From positions 1-64,000 of the forward strand of contig JACFMQ010000008.1 in assembly GCA_019455325.1 (NCBI GenBank): a DNA stretch of 64,000 nt, written 5' to 3'. Origin of the DNA: Rhodocyclaceae bacterium. Lineage in GTDB: Bacteria; Pseudomonadota; Gammaproteobacteria; Burkholderiales; Rhodocyclaceae. Under the pieces are notes generated by a model. It was given only the letters and a program-made list of their open reading frames with translations, did not search any database and was not told the DNA's origin. A program made the translations under genes and the position numbers. Positions 1 through 8,576 of the stretch are shown one piece after another. Within the stretch, counting starts at the first letter, position 1, and each line of letters opens with the position of its first letter.

Positions 1-50
1 CCTATTTCTTCCTGAAGATCAAGGCTGCCTTCCCCGGTAAAGCGCGATGA
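1..50 (+). CDS. C-terminal tail of an unidentified upstream gene (partial)
   Basis: Frame 3 is open from the window edge and ends at a TGA at 48-50, giving about 15 residues (YFFLKIKAAFPGKAR). The mix of aromatic and basic residues would suit the end of a membrane protein, but the piece is far too short to assign. It may equally be non-coding. Confidence 0.2.
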   Translation, partial: YFFLKIKAAFPGKAR

Positions 51-58
51 ACCAATTT

Positions 59-93
59 CTTTGCGCTTCCTTTGCGCCTTTGCGTCTTTGCGG
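59..93. repeat. Short tandem repeat of a CTTTGCGN 8-mer
   Basis: Four units (CTTTGCGC, CTTTGCGC, CTTTGCGT, CTTTGCGG) lie at 59-66, 70-77, 78-85 and 86-93, with TTC between the first two. It lies downstream of cofC between converging transcripts. No function is evident. Confidence 0.55.
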
Positions 94-139
94 TAGGTGT
101 TCACACCGCCCGCACCGGGCCCGCTGCGCCCGAGAACGC

Positions 140-853
140 TCATGCGATCGCCGCGGCGCCGGTTTCCGCGTTCTTGCGCGGCGGCCGGCCGCCGGTCGGC
201 GGCATCAGCGCGCGCAGCAGGCCGGCGGTCGCCCGGCCGGCCGGTTCGCCGCGGGCGCAGGCGGTGAAGAGCGCCGCCAGGTCGCCGGGTTCGTCGATAT
301 CGGCGGCCAGCGCTGCGTCGCGCACCACGTCGATGGCGACGCCGGCGGTCGCCGCCGCCAGGCAGAAGCGCGCCAGGCTGTCCCGGCCGAAGACCAGGGG
401 CAGGGGCAGGGGAACGGGCGCCAGCAGCAGGTTGGTGCCGCGGCCTTCCTTGCAGGCCGCGGCGCGCACGCGCGGCGCCGGCCCGGCGCCGCGGACGAAG
501 CGGTCGACGGCGCGCGGCGTCAGCCGCGGCAGGTCGGCGTGCGCGACGAGGACGTGCGTCGCGCCCTGCGCGCCGGCCCAGCCGGCCGCGTCCGCCAGGT
601 CCTCGTTCAGCCCGCGCGCCTGCCGGGTGTCGAAATGCTCGACGCCGTCGACGCCGATCAGCCGGTCGAGCGCCGGCACGTCGCTGACCATGAGCACGCG
701 CGCGACGGTCCGCGAGCGCGCCAGCGCCGCCGCCACGTCGCGCGCCATGGCCAGCGCCAGCGCGCGCCGCTCGTCGGCGTCGAGCGCCGCGGTCAGGCGG
801 CTCTTGGCGCCGGCGAAGTCCTTGAGCGGGACGAGGGCCCAGACCCGGTTCAT
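140..853 (-). CDS. cofC: CofC, 2-phospho-L-lactate (or related phospho-C3 acid) guanylyltransferase
   Basis: CofC activates a three-carbon phospho-acid (2-phospholactate, PEP or 3-phosphoglycerate depending on lineage) with GTP, giving the guanylylated donor used by CofD in coenzyme F420 assembly. The 237-residue protein opens with the nucleotidyltransferase start VPLKDFAGAKSRL (residues 8-20) and has a central GRGTNLLLAP motif typical of the family. A basic, proline-rich C-terminal tail of about 30 residues exceeds the usual core. Its ATG overlaps the cofD stop by 4 bp, so it is the last gene of the pnt-cof run. The sequence alone does not reveal which C3 acid is used. Confidence 0.9.
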   Translation of the reverse strand: MNRVWALVPLKDFAGAKSRLTAALDADERRALALAMARDVAAALARSRTVARVLMVSDVPALDRLIGVDGVEHFDTRQARGLNEDLADAAGWAGAQGATHVLVAHADLPRLTPRAVDRFVRGAGPAPRVRAAACKEGRGTNLLLAPVPLPLPLVFGRDSLARFCLAAATAGVAIDVVRDAALAADIDEPGDLAALFTACARGEPAGRATAGLLRALMPPTGGRPPRKNAETGAAAIA

Positions 854-1788
854 GGCCGCCCCGCCAGTTCGTCGCAGAAATCGAGGCAGCGGCGCGCCAG
901 CGCCGTCTTGTCGGCGAGGGTGTTCATCACGATGTCGCCGGCGGCGACGGCGACGCCGGGCAGCTCGACCGGGTCCGCCGGATCGACCAGGTAGCCGTCG
1001 AGGAAATCGGCGTAGTGCGCGGCCACGGCCGCGGCCGTGGGTTCGACGCCCAGTTCGCGCATGAGCTTGGCCGTCGGCCCCTTGATCGCCCGGCGGCCGA
1101 CGATCGGCGCCACGGCGACGACCGGCGCCGCCGCCCCGGCGAGCAGCCGGCGGACGCCGGGCAGCGCGAGGATCGGGCCGATGCTGAGGTAGGGGTTGGA
1201 CGGGCAGACGACGATGCCGGCGAGCGCCGGATCGGCGAGCGCCGCGGCCAGCGCCGGCGACGGCCGCGCGTGCTCGGCGCCGGCGTAGCGGACGCCGGTG
1301 ACCACGGGCGCGCAGCGCTCCCGGACGAAGTAATGCTGGAACGACAGGGGGCCGGCGTCGGTGTCGAGCAGGGTGCGCACGGCGCCGTCGCTCATCGGCG
1401 CGATGGCGTGGGCGACGCCGAGGCGCCGCGCGATGCGGTCGGTGACGGCGGAGAGCGACAGCCCTTCGCCGAGCAGCGTGCGCCGCACCAGGTGCAGGCC
1501 GATGTCCTTGTCGCCGAGCCGGAACCAGGTGTCGCCGCCGAGCCGGCCGACGGTGTCGAGCGCGGCGAAGCTCTCCTCGTCGCGGCCCCAGCCCTGCCCG
1601 GGCTGCACCAGGCCGGCCAGCGTGTAGGTGACGGTGTCGAGGTCCGGGCTGATCGAGAGGCCAAGGTGCTCGAAGTCGTCGCCGGTATTGACGACGACGG
1701 TCAGTTGTCCGGGGGCGAGGACGTGCGCCAGGCCGAGCGCCAGCTTGGCGCCGCCGACGCCGCCGCAGAGCGCCAGGTAGCGTTTCAC
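850..1788 (-). CDS. cofD: CofD, 2-phospho-L-lactate transferase
   Basis: CofD transfers the phospho-C3 moiety from the guanylylated donor to the deazaflavin Fo, giving F420-0 or dehydro-F420-0. The protein is 312 residues, normal for the family, with the diagnostic N-terminus LALCGGVGGAKLALGL and later CPSNPYLSIGPIL and GRRAIKGPTAK segments. The start is the GTG at 1788, which overlaps the cofE stop codon (GTGA) and places the glycine-rich loop at residue 7; the frame stays open further upstream, but that extension has no family character. It overlaps cofC by 4 bp, so the three cof genes are translationally coupled. Confidence 0.93.
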   Translation of the reverse strand: MKRYLALCGGVGGAKLALGLAHVLAPGQLTVVVNTGDDFEHLGLSISPDLDTVTYTLAGLVQPGQGWGRDEESFAALDTVGRLGGDTWFRLGDKDIGLHLVRRTLLGEGLSLSAVTDRIARRLGVAHAIAPMSDGAVRTLLDTDAGPLSFQHYFVRERCAPVVTGVRYAGAEHARPSPALAAALADPALAGIVVCPSNPYLSIGPILALPGVRRLLAGAAAPVVAVAPIVGRRAIKGPTAKLMRELGVEPTAAAVAAHYADFLDGYLVDPADPVELPGVAVAAGDIVMNTLADKTALARRCLDFCDELAGRP

Positions 1789-2579
1789 AGGAAGCGGTCC
1801 TGCGGCGCCGGCCGGATCAGGTCGGCGGCGCGGCCGGCGCCGGCGAAGTCGAGGCCGCGCACGACGACGATGGGCAGCGACTGGTCGGACGGCCCCATCA
1901 GGATCGAGGCGCCGGCGGCGATCTCGTCGGCCTGCGCCACCTCGGTCACTTCCAGCCTGCGGCCGGCGAGGTCGAGCCGGCCGCGGTAGTCTTCGAGGGC
2001 GACGATGCCGGCGCTGCCGATGCACGCGCCGCAGGTGCCGAGGCGCCACGGGCGGCCGAAGCTGTCGATGATGAGCACGCCGACGTCCACGCCGCAGGCG
2101 GCGCGGATGCCGTCGCGCAGTTCGGCGGCGCTGCGGTCCGGGTCAGCCGGCAGCAGCAGCATGCACGCCTCGCCGTCGTCGATGTTCGAGCGGTCGATGC
2201 CGGCGTTGGCGCAGACGTGGCCGAGGCGGTGGCGGACGATGAGCACGTCGGCGTCGCAGCGGACGATGCGCTCGGATTCGCGCAGGATCATCTCGACCAG
2301 GCGCGGGTCCTTGCCGCTTTCTGCCGCGACCTCGCGCGCGCGCGCCGAGACGGCGACGTCGGCGAAGGCGACGTAGCGGTTTTCCGACTTGGAGAGGATC
2401 TTCTGGGTGACGACCAGGATGTCGCCGTCGCGCAGCGGCAGGTCGTTCTCGCGCAGGTTTTCCAGGATCAGCGGCAGCAGGGGCTCCCCCGGCCGGACCA
2501 TGGGGAAGCCCACGGGCGCGAGCATTTCGAGGCGCCGCGGGCGGGCGCCGGATTCCTTGTGCGGGGTGCTGGCAGGCAT
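1785..2579 (-). CDS. cofE: CofE, coenzyme F420-0:L-glutamate ligase
   Basis: CofE adds gamma-linked glutamates to F420-0 using GTP. This is a stand-alone CofE domain of 264 residues without the nitroreductase-like extension found in actinobacterial FbiB. Family signatures are LPLRDGDILVVTQKILSKSE near residues 42-61 and LLIIDSFGRPWRLG. The ATG at 2579 is preferred because GGAG sits 5-6 bases upstream; an in-frame ATG at 2639 would add 20 residues lacking family character. It follows pntB after 94 bases that contain a strong hairpin, and its stop overlaps the cofD start. Confidence 0.92.
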   Translation of the reverse strand: MPASTPHKESGARPRRLEMLAPVGFPMVRPGEPLLPLILENLRENDLPLRDGDILVVTQKILSKSENRYVAFADVAVSARAREVAAESGKDPRLVEMILRESERIVRCDADVLIVRHRLGHVCANAGIDRSNIDDGEACMLLLPADPDRSAAELRDGIRAACGVDVGVLIIDSFGRPWRLGTCGACIGSAGIVALEDYRGRLDLAGRRLEVTEVAQADEIAAGASILMGPSDQSLPIVVVRGLDFAGAGRAADLIRPAPQDRFL

Positions 2580-2625
2580 GTCGTCTCCGCTGCGCCGGTC
2601 CATCGGCCGGTCGTCGTTCGCTTTT

Positions 2626-2661
2626 GCAGCGCCCGGCACCGCCTGCGGCGCCGGGCGCTGC
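2626..2661 (-). promoter_or_regulatory. Stem-loop between pntB and cofE
   Basis: A perfect 12-bp inverted repeat (GCAGCGCCCGGC / GCCGGGCGCTGC) with a 12-base loop lies in the 94-base pntB-cofE gap. There is no T-run on the transcribed (minus) strand after the hairpin, so it is not a classical terminator. An mRNA-processing or partial-termination role that sets cof expression below pnt is an inference. Confidence 0.4.
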
Positions 2662-2673
2662 GCCGTTTTCCCG

Positions 2674-4065
2674 CTACGCCTGCATCGTCTTGACGTTGGC
2701 GATCACCTCGGCGACGACCTGCTGCGCCGAGCCGTAGAGCATGCGGGTGTTGTCGTTGTAGAACAGCGCGTTCTCGATCCCCGAGTAGCCGGTGCCCTGG
2801 CCGCGCTTGACGACGATGACGTTCTGCGCGTAATCGGCGTTGAGGATCGGCATGCCGTAGATCGGGCTCGACTTGTTGGTGCGCGCCGCCGGGTTGACCA
2901 CGTCGTTGGCGCCGATCACCAGCGCCACGTCGGCGGTGGCGAACTCGGCGTTGATGTCTTCGAGGTCGAAGATCTTGTCGTAGGGCACGCCGGCCTCGGC
3001 GAGCAGCACGTTCATGTGCCCCGGCATGCGCCCGGCCACCGGGTGGATGGCGAACTTCACTTCGACGCCGGCTTCTTCGAGCAGCATCGCCATCTCCCAG
3101 ACCTTGTGCTGGGCATGCGCGACGGCCATGCCGTAGCCGGGCACGATGATCACCTTCTGCGCATAGCGCATCACCGCGGCGGCGTCGAGCGGCGTCAGCG
3201 CGCGCATGCTGCCGGTCACCCCGCCGTCGTCGCCGCCGGCGGTGCCCATCGGCACGAACAGGATGTTCGAGAGCGGCCGGTTCATGGCGCGCGCCATCAA
3301 CTGCGTCAGCAGCGTGCCGGCGGCGCCGACGACGATGCCGGCGATCATCAGCGCCGGATTGCCCAGGACAAAGCCTTCCAGGCCCACGGCCAGCCCGGTG
3401 AAGGCGTTGAACAGCGAGATCACCACCGGCATGTCGGCGCCGCCGATGGGCAGCGTGACGATGGCGCCGAGCAGCAGGGCGGCGACGAAGAAGGCGACGA
3501 CCAGGGTCGGGTCCGCCGGCTGGCCGAGGACCACGGCGACGCCGAGGCCGACGGTGACCAGCGAGAGCACGGCGTTCACCGCGTTCTGCGCCGGCAGCCG
3601 GAAGGTCTTGTTCATCAGCCCCTGCAGCTTGGCGTAGGCGACGCAGGAGCCGCTGAAGGCGACGGCGCCGATCAGCGCGCCGAGGGCGGCGAGCCCGGCG
3701 ACGAGCGGCGAGAGCGCCTCGCCGCGAGCGAACTCGACGGCGGCGATGGCCGCGGCCGCGCCGCCGCCCATGCCGTTGTAGATGGCGATCATCTGCGGCA
3801 TGTCGGTCATCTTCACGGTCTTGCCGCTCCACCAGGCGAGCACGGTGCCGACGGCGATGGCGACGAGCATCAGGCCGATGTTGTGCAGGCCCGGCGTCAG
3901 GAAGGTGGCGAGCGTCGCCAGCAGCATGCCGACGCCGGCCCAGACGATGCCGCCGCGCGCCGTCACCGGCGAGCTCATGGCCTTGAGGCCGAGGATGAAG
4001 AGCACCGCGGCGATGAAGTAGCTGCCCTGGATGGCAGGGACGATGAAGGGCTGCAGGCCGCTCAT
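2674..4065 (-). CDS. pntB: PntB, proton-translocating NAD(P) transhydrogenase beta subunit
   Basis: PntB forms the NADP(H)-binding domain and most of the membrane proton channel of the transhydrogenase, which uses the proton motive force to make NADPH from NADH. At 463 residues it has full length. The N-terminal half has about nine hydrophobic segments. The C-terminal domain carries the conserved VIIVPGYGMAVAHAQH, IHPVAGRMPGHMNVLLAEA and VIGANDVVNP segments that bind NADP(H). Its start overlaps the pntAB stop by 4 bp, so pntAA-AB-B are co-translated, and cofEDC follow on the same strand. Confidence 0.97.
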   Translation of the reverse strand: MSGLQPFIVPAIQGSYFIAAVLFILGLKAMSSPVTARGGIVWAGVGMLLATLATFLTPGLHNIGLMLVAIAVGTVLAWWSGKTVKMTDMPQMIAIYNGMGGGAAAAIAAVEFARGEALSPLVAGLAALGALIGAVAFSGSCVAYAKLQGLMNKTFRLPAQNAVNAVLSLVTVGLGVAVVLGQPADPTLVVAFFVAALLLGAIVTLPIGGADMPVVISLFNAFTGLAVGLEGFVLGNPALMIAGIVVGAAGTLLTQLMARAMNRPLSNILFVPMGTAGGDDGGVTGSMRALTPLDAAAVMRYAQKVIIVPGYGMAVAHAQHKVWEMAMLLEEAGVEVKFAIHPVAGRMPGHMNVLLAEAGVPYDKIFDLEDINAEFATADVALVIGANDVVNPAARTNKSSPIYGMPILNADYAQNVIVVKRGQGTGYSGIENALFYNDNTRMLYGSAQQVVAEVIANVKTMQA

Positions 4066-4376
4066 GATTGATCTCCGTTGCCGGCGGACTTCGGCTTGAA
4101 CATGCCGAGCATGCGCTCGGTGACGACGTAGCCGCCGGCGGCGTTGGCCGCGCCGAGGACGACGGCGATGAAGCCGATGACCTGTTCGAGCGGCGTCACC
4201 GCGTGGCCGAGCACGATCATGGCGCCGACCAGCACCACGCCGTGGACGAAGTTCGAGCCGGACATCAGCGGCGTGTGGAGAATCACCGGCACGCGCGCGA
4301 TCACTTCGTAGCCGGTGAATGCCGCGAGCACGAAGATGTACAGCGCGGCGAGACCGGAAATTGCAAGACCATCCAT
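4062..4376 (-). CDS. pntAB: PntAB, transhydrogenase alpha subunit 2 (membrane part)
   Basis: This 104-residue protein is the short membrane piece that completes the transhydrogenase alpha subunit in three-gene versions. It has three hydrophobic segments, including ISGLAALYIFVLAAFTGYEV and FVHGVVLVGAMIVLG, and a short basic tail. The ATG at 4376 is chosen because a near-perfect AGGAGG lies about seven bases upstream; the frame continues further upstream without homology. It starts one base after the pntAA stop and overlaps pntB by 4 bp. Confidence 0.95.
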   Translation of the reverse strand: MDGLAISGLAALYIFVLAAFTGYEVIARVPVILHTPLMSGSNFVHGVVLVGAMIVLGHAVTPLEQVIGFIAVVLGAANAAGGYVVTERMLGMFKPKSAGNGDQS

Positions 4377-4377
4377 G

Positions 4378-5523
4378 TCAGACGCCTCCTGTCTGTTTGA
4401 GGGCGGCAAAGGCGGCCTTGGCGCCCGCGTGGACGATCTCGCCATCGCGGGTCAGGGCCGTGCCGGAAACGATCTCGTCGCTCCAGTCCAGCGCCAGGGC
4501 GCCGTCCTTGAGCTGCGGAGAAAGGAAATTGAAGAGGTTGCGCGCGTACATCTCGGACGCGTGGTAGGGCATGCGGCTCGGCAGGTTGGTGTGGCCGACG
4601 ATCTTGACGTGGCCGACGTGGACGATCTCGCCGGCGACGGTGCCCTCGACGTTGCCGCCGGATTCGGCGGCCAGGTCGACGACCACGGCGCCGTACTTCA
4701 TGGCCGCGACCATCTGCGCGCTGATGATGCGCGGCGCGGTGCGGCCCGGGATGGCGGCGGTGGTGATCACCGCGTCGGCCTGGGCCACGGCCTTGCCGAG
4801 GCGCTCGGCCTGCTGCCGCTTCTCGTCGTCCGACAGCTCGCGCGCGTAGCCGCCCTGGCCGCTGGCGGTGACGCCGGTGTCGACGAACTTGGCGCCGAGC
4901 GACTCGATCTGCTCGCGCGTCTCCGGACGGACGTCGTAGGCGTCGACGATGGCGCCGAGGCGGCGGGCGGTGGCGATCGCCTGCAGGCCGGCGACGCCGG
5001 CGCCGACGACGAGCACGCGCGCCGGCCGGACGGTGCCGGCGGCGTAGGTGAGCATCGGGAAGAACTTCGGGCAGTGGGCGGCGGCGATCACCGCGCACAG
5101 GTAGCCGGAGACGGCGGCCTGCGACGACAGGGCGTCCATGCTCTGGGCGCGCGAGATGCGCGGCACCAGCTCCATGGCGAAGCCGGTGACGCGGCGTTCG
5201 ATCAGCGTCTCGATCAGCGCCGGGTTCTGGTACGGCTGCAGGAAGCCGGCGAGGATGGCGCCGGGCTTGAGGCGCGCCGCCTGTTCGACGGGCGGCGGGC
5301 GGACGCAGAAGACGGCGTCCGCCTGCGTCCAGATTTCGGTCGGGTCGCCTGTCCAGCGCGCGTCGGCGAAATCGGCGTCGGGATACGCCGACAATTCGCC
5401 GGCGCCCCGCTCCATGAGGAATTCCGCGCCCAGCGCCCGGAAGCGCTTGACGACTTCGGGGACCACCGCGATGCGCGTTTCGCCCGCGGCGGTCTCCCTG
5501 GGTATGCCTATGATCACTGTCAT
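4378..5523 (-). CDS. pntAA: PntAA, NAD(P) transhydrogenase alpha subunit 1 (NAD-binding)
   Basis: PntAA is the soluble NAD(H)-binding subunit of the proton-translocating transhydrogenase. The 381-residue protein starts MTVIIGIPRETAAGETRIA, the alanine-dehydrogenase/PNT N-terminal signature. The NAD-binding Rossmann motif VLVVGAGVAGLQAIATARRL is near residue 170, and VITTAAIPGRTAPRII is further on. The ATG at 5523 fits the family; an open extension upstream has no homology. It heads the pntAA-AB-B-cofE-cofD-cofC run and diverges from the molybdoenzyme operon across a 425-base region. Confidence 0.96.
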   Translation of the reverse strand: MTVIIGIPRETAAGETRIAVVPEVVKRFRALGAEFLMERGAGELSAYPDADFADARWTGDPTEIWTQADAVFCVRPPPVEQAARLKPGAILAGFLQPYQNPALIETLIERRVTGFAMELVPRISRAQSMDALSSQAAVSGYLCAVIAAAHCPKFFPMLTYAAGTVRPARVLVVGAGVAGLQAIATARRLGAIVDAYDVRPETREQIESLGAKFVDTGVTASGQGGYARELSDDEKRQQAERLGKAVAQADAVITTAAIPGRTAPRIISAQMVAAMKYGAVVVDLAAESGGNVEGTVAGEIVHVGHVKIVGHTNLPSRMPYHASEMYARNLFNFLSPQLKDGALALDWSDEIVSGTALTRDGEIVHAGAKAAFAALKQTGGV

Positions 5524-5948
5524 GTCTGTCTTTCCATCGCTGTTCGTTCGATTGCCTGCGGCGGCGCCGTCGTCGGAGGGCCTGAGCCGGTGACGCCACG
5601 TTAGCCGCCGCGCTTGCGGGGGTCTTGCCCGACTCGGCAGGAAGCATTGATTGCCAGTGCAGGCGCGCGCAACGATTCTTTCACGGAAACGGCGCTCCCG
5701 CATACGGGTCCCGGCGGCGCTTGCGCTTCCGGTCAGGCGGCTTTGCACAGACAGTCAAGACGGTCCCCCTTGCCCGCTCTATCGTGCGATCGTTGCGGCG
5801 CATGCGTGCGGCCGGCGACGGAAGGCGCGGCAGGCGGTTCCGGAGGAAAATTCCCCGGACCCAGGAGCCAGGGCCGCGGTTTCGGGCAGAAGGCACTACA
5901 GAGGACGAAAGTCCCGCAACGAAGGCGGAGGAGATGGAGAAAAGATCG
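5524..5948. other. Divergent intergenic region between pntAA and the molybdoenzyme operon
   Basis: These 425 bases should hold the promoters of both divergent operons. I see no convincing -35/-10 pair, full FNR palindrome or protein-like reading frame. A single TTGAT half-site occurs at 5647-5651 without a partner at the right spacing. GGAG at 5927-5930 and 5936-5939 precede the candidate starts of the plus-strand gene. Confidence 0.5.
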
Positions 5949-8576
5949 ATGAGCAAACCGCAAGCGAATCAGAATTCCCTGAAGCCGGGGAAGTGGATCA
6001 GATCGACCTGCAAGATGTGCCTGCATTCCTGTTCGACGCGGGTGCACGTCACGGACGACGGCGTGATCAACAAGATCGAGGGCGATCCGACCAATCCCTC
6101 GAACGCCGGCAAGCTGTGCCCGAAGGGCAACGCCGGCATCATGCGCCACTACGATCCGCAGCGCTTCAAGCAGCCGCTGCGCCGCACCAATCCCGAGAAG
6201 GGCCCGGGCATCGATCCGAAGTGGGAGCCGATTTCCTGGGAAGAGGCGTTCGCGATCACGGCGCGCGAGATCAAGAAGTCGCTGGACCGCGACCCGCGCC
6301 TGATCCTGCCGTCGCTGGAAGACTTCCAGAAGATGCACATCTGGTTCTGGCCGCTGGCGATCGGCAACCACAACTTCTACCAGTCGGGCGGCACCATGTG
6401 CGGCGGCGCCTACCATCCGCTGAACGGCTACATCCACTCCGCCTTCGGCGCGGTGAACGACGCCAAGTACTGCAACTACTGGATCAGCAACGGCGCCGGC
6501 GACGGCTTCTCCTCGCACCTGCACGCGGCGGCGCAGTCGCACTGGGTGGCGAAGGCGCGCATCGAGCGCGGCATGAAGGTCGTCACCGTCGAGCCGCGCA
6601 TGTCGATCGCCGCGGCCAAGGCCGAGGAATGGATTCCGATCCGCCCGGCCTCCGACCGCCACTTCGCCATGAGCCTGAGCCACGTGCTGGTCTACGAGGG
6701 CCTGTGCGACTACGCCTTCCTGCGCAAGGACACCAACGCCCCCTATCTGGTCGGGCCGGATCAACTGTTCGTGCGCGACGCCGATGGGCAGATCTACGTC
6801 TGGGACACGGCCGACAATCGTGCCAAGCCGTGGAACGACCCGACGCTGAAGAACGAGAACCTGGCGCTGGAAGGCGAGTACGAGGTGAACGGCGTCAAGT
6901 GCCGCCCCGCCTTCCAGGTCTACAAGGACACCCTCAAGGAGGCGGCGCCGGAGATCATCGAGAAGATCACCACGGTGCCGGCCGCGACCGTGCGCCGCAT
7001 CGCCCGCGAGTTCGCGCGCGAGGCGCGCATCGGCGACACCATCACGCTCGCCGACGGCCGCACCGTGCCCTTCCGCCCGGCCGCCTACAACTACTACCGC
7101 GGCGCGCAGGGGCGCAAGACCGGCATGATGACCAACCAGGCCTTCCAACTGGTCAACATGCTGATCGGCAACATCGACCATCCCGGCGGGCGCTGCGGCG
7201 TCACCATCACCGACGGCAGCATCGACAACAACCACTGCCTCCCCGGCGAGTGCGGGCAGATGCTCGGCACGCCGCACCAGCTCGGCCACATGCCGCCCTT
7301 CTCCTGGCCGCCGAACGAGTACCACCTGGCCGGCTTCTTCCCGGTCGGCGTGAACGGGCCGCACCTCAACATGCTCTCCTACCTGGAGCCGGAGAAGTAC
7401 GGTTCGACCTACAAGCCGGACGTGCTGGTGAACTGCCACTCCAACCCGGTGTGGGCGATCCAGGGGCCGCGCGACAAGTGGCTGCAGTTCCTGCGCGAGA
7501 TGCGCTTCATCGTCTGCGTCGACGTCATCCCGACCGAGATGACCGACTTCGCCGACATCATCCTGCCCGCCAGCGACTACCTGGAGACGTGGAACGGCGT
7601 GATGATCGAGCCGCCCTACACCGAGGGCATCTGCTTCCGCCAGCCGATCACGCCGCCGATCCACGACACCAAGAGCGAGGAGGAGATCTTCTTCGAACTC
7701 TCCGAGCGGCTCGGCGTCCTCGACCAGTACAACGAGGTCATCAACATGATCCTCGGCTTCGAGCAGAAGCCGCACCTGAAGCTGGAACCGGGCAAGAAGT
7801 ACAGCGACCGCGACATCGCCGAGCGCGTCGGCCTGCTGTGGAACGACAAGCCGATCGAGTGGTACATGGAGCACGGCCATTCGTCCACCGAGCGCCGCCT
7901 CGACAAGTGGTACCGGCCGTGGGAGGGCATGCGCCTGCTGTTCTACATCGAGGACCTGGTGGTGCAGCGCGAGACCCTGCGCAAGCAGTTCGAGGAAGCC
8001 AAGGTGCCGTTCCGCGACGAGTGGCCGTTCGACGACTACCAGCCGCTGCCGACGACGGTGCTCGACCCGATCCACCTGGAGCCGGCGGAGTACAACCTCT
8101 ACGCCATCACCTTCAAGGACATCCAGATGAACTTCGGCGAAAGCCTGAGCAACCCCTGGATCAAGGACATCACCTACCGCGACCCGGTGCACACCGGCCT
8201 CCTGCTCAACCGCGGCACGGCGCAGAAGCTCGGCTTCACGGACGGCGACATCGTCCTCGTCGAATCGCCCTACGGCAAGCTGTACGGCCGCCTGACGACG
8301 ACCGAGGCGATGCACCACGAGACCCTCGGCGTCTCCAATTCGCTGTCGCGCACGAAGAGCGAGAACCGCTCGGTGCTGATGGCCGGCGGGCACTACAACG
8401 ATCTGCTGCCCTACGACATGCGCAACACCGACGGCGCCACCGGCCAGCCGGAGACCAGTTGCCGCGTCAAGCTGACCAAGCTCGACGACTGGCCCGACTT
8501 CCTCAAGCACGGCCAGACCGTCTACGACCTGGTCGATTCGATCAGGAACGCCAAGGGCAAGGGAGGGACGCACTGA
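5949..8576 (+). CDS. Mo-bisPGD oxidoreductase, PadB-like catalytic subunit
   Basis: This is a DMSO-reductase-superfamily molybdopterin protein of 875 residues and the catalytic subunit of a three-part complex. An N-terminal CxxCxxxC plus C motif (C21, C24, C28, C57) binds one [4Fe-4S] cluster. GGTMCGGAY near residue 151 offers a cysteine as the likely Mo ligand. There is no twin-arginine signal, so the enzyme should be cytoplasmic, unlike exported thiosulfate, tetrathionate or polysulfide reductases. Order and layout (Mo subunit, Fe-S protein, NrfD-type anchor) resemble phenylacetyl-CoA:acceptor oxidoreductase PadBCD, which acts on a CoA thioester. That substrate is an inference. The ATG at 5949 has GGAG nine bases upstream; 5934 is an alternative. 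Its stop overlaps the next gene's start. Confidence 0.8.
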   Translation: MSKPQANQNSLKPGKWIRSTCKMCLHSCSTRVHVTDDGVINKIEGDPTNPSNAGKLCPKGNAGIMRHYDPQRFKQPLRRTNPEKGPGIDPKWEPISWEEAFAITAREIKKSLDRDPRLILPSLEDFQKMHIWFWPLAIGNHNFYQSGGTMCGGAYHPLNGYIHSAFGAVNDAKYCNYWISNGAGDGFSSHLHAAAQSHWVAKARIERGMKVVTVEPRMSIAAAKAEEWIPIRPASDRHFAMSLSHVLVYEGLCDYAFLRKDTNAPYLVGPDQLFVRDADGQIYVWDTADNRAKPWNDPTLKNENLALEGEYEVNGVKCRPAFQVYKDTLKEAAPEIIEKITTVPAATVRRIAREFAREARIGDTITLADGRTVPFRPAAYNYYRGAQGRKTGMMTNQAFQLVNMLIGNIDHPGGRCGVTITDGSIDNNHCLPGECGQMLGTPHQLGHMPPFSWPPNEYHLAGFFPVGVNGPHLNMLSYLEPEKYGSTYKPDVLVNCHSNPVWAIQGPRDKWLQFLREMRFIVCVDVIPTEMTDFADIILPASDYLETWNGVMIEPPYTEGICFRQPITPPIHDTKSEEEIFFELSERLGVLDQYNEVINMILGFEQKPHLKLEPGKKYSDRDIAERVGLLWNDKPIEWYMEHGHSSTERRLDKWYRPWEGMRLLFYIEDLVVQRETLRKQFEEAKVPFRDEWPFDDYQPLPTTVLDPIHLEPAEYNLYAITFKDIQMNFGESLSNPWIKDITYRDPVHTGLLLNRGTAQKLGFTDGDIVLVESPYGKLYGRLTTTEAMHHETLGVSNSLSRTKSENRSVLMAGGHYNDLLPYDMRNTDGATGQPETSCRVKLTKLDDWPDFLKHGQTVYDLVDSIRNAKGKGGTH

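Noticed and set aside
59-93. CRISPR-like repeats
   Set aside because: Units are only 8 bases and lack spacers; no cas genes occur in the window.
2580-2639. Longer CofE starting at 2639
   Set aside because: The extra 20 residues are unlike the family and overlap the intergenic hairpin; the ATG at 2579 has a proper GGAG.
5647-5651. FNR/ANR box in the pntAA-molybdoenzyme divergent region
   Set aside because: Only one TTGAT half-site is present; the expected ATCAA at four bases spacing is replaced by AGTGC.
5733-8573. Long minus-strand open frame opposite the molybdoenzyme gene
   Set aside because: Its translation lacks domains and mirrors the plus-strand codon bias; the plus-strand gene has clear Fe-S and Mo motifs.
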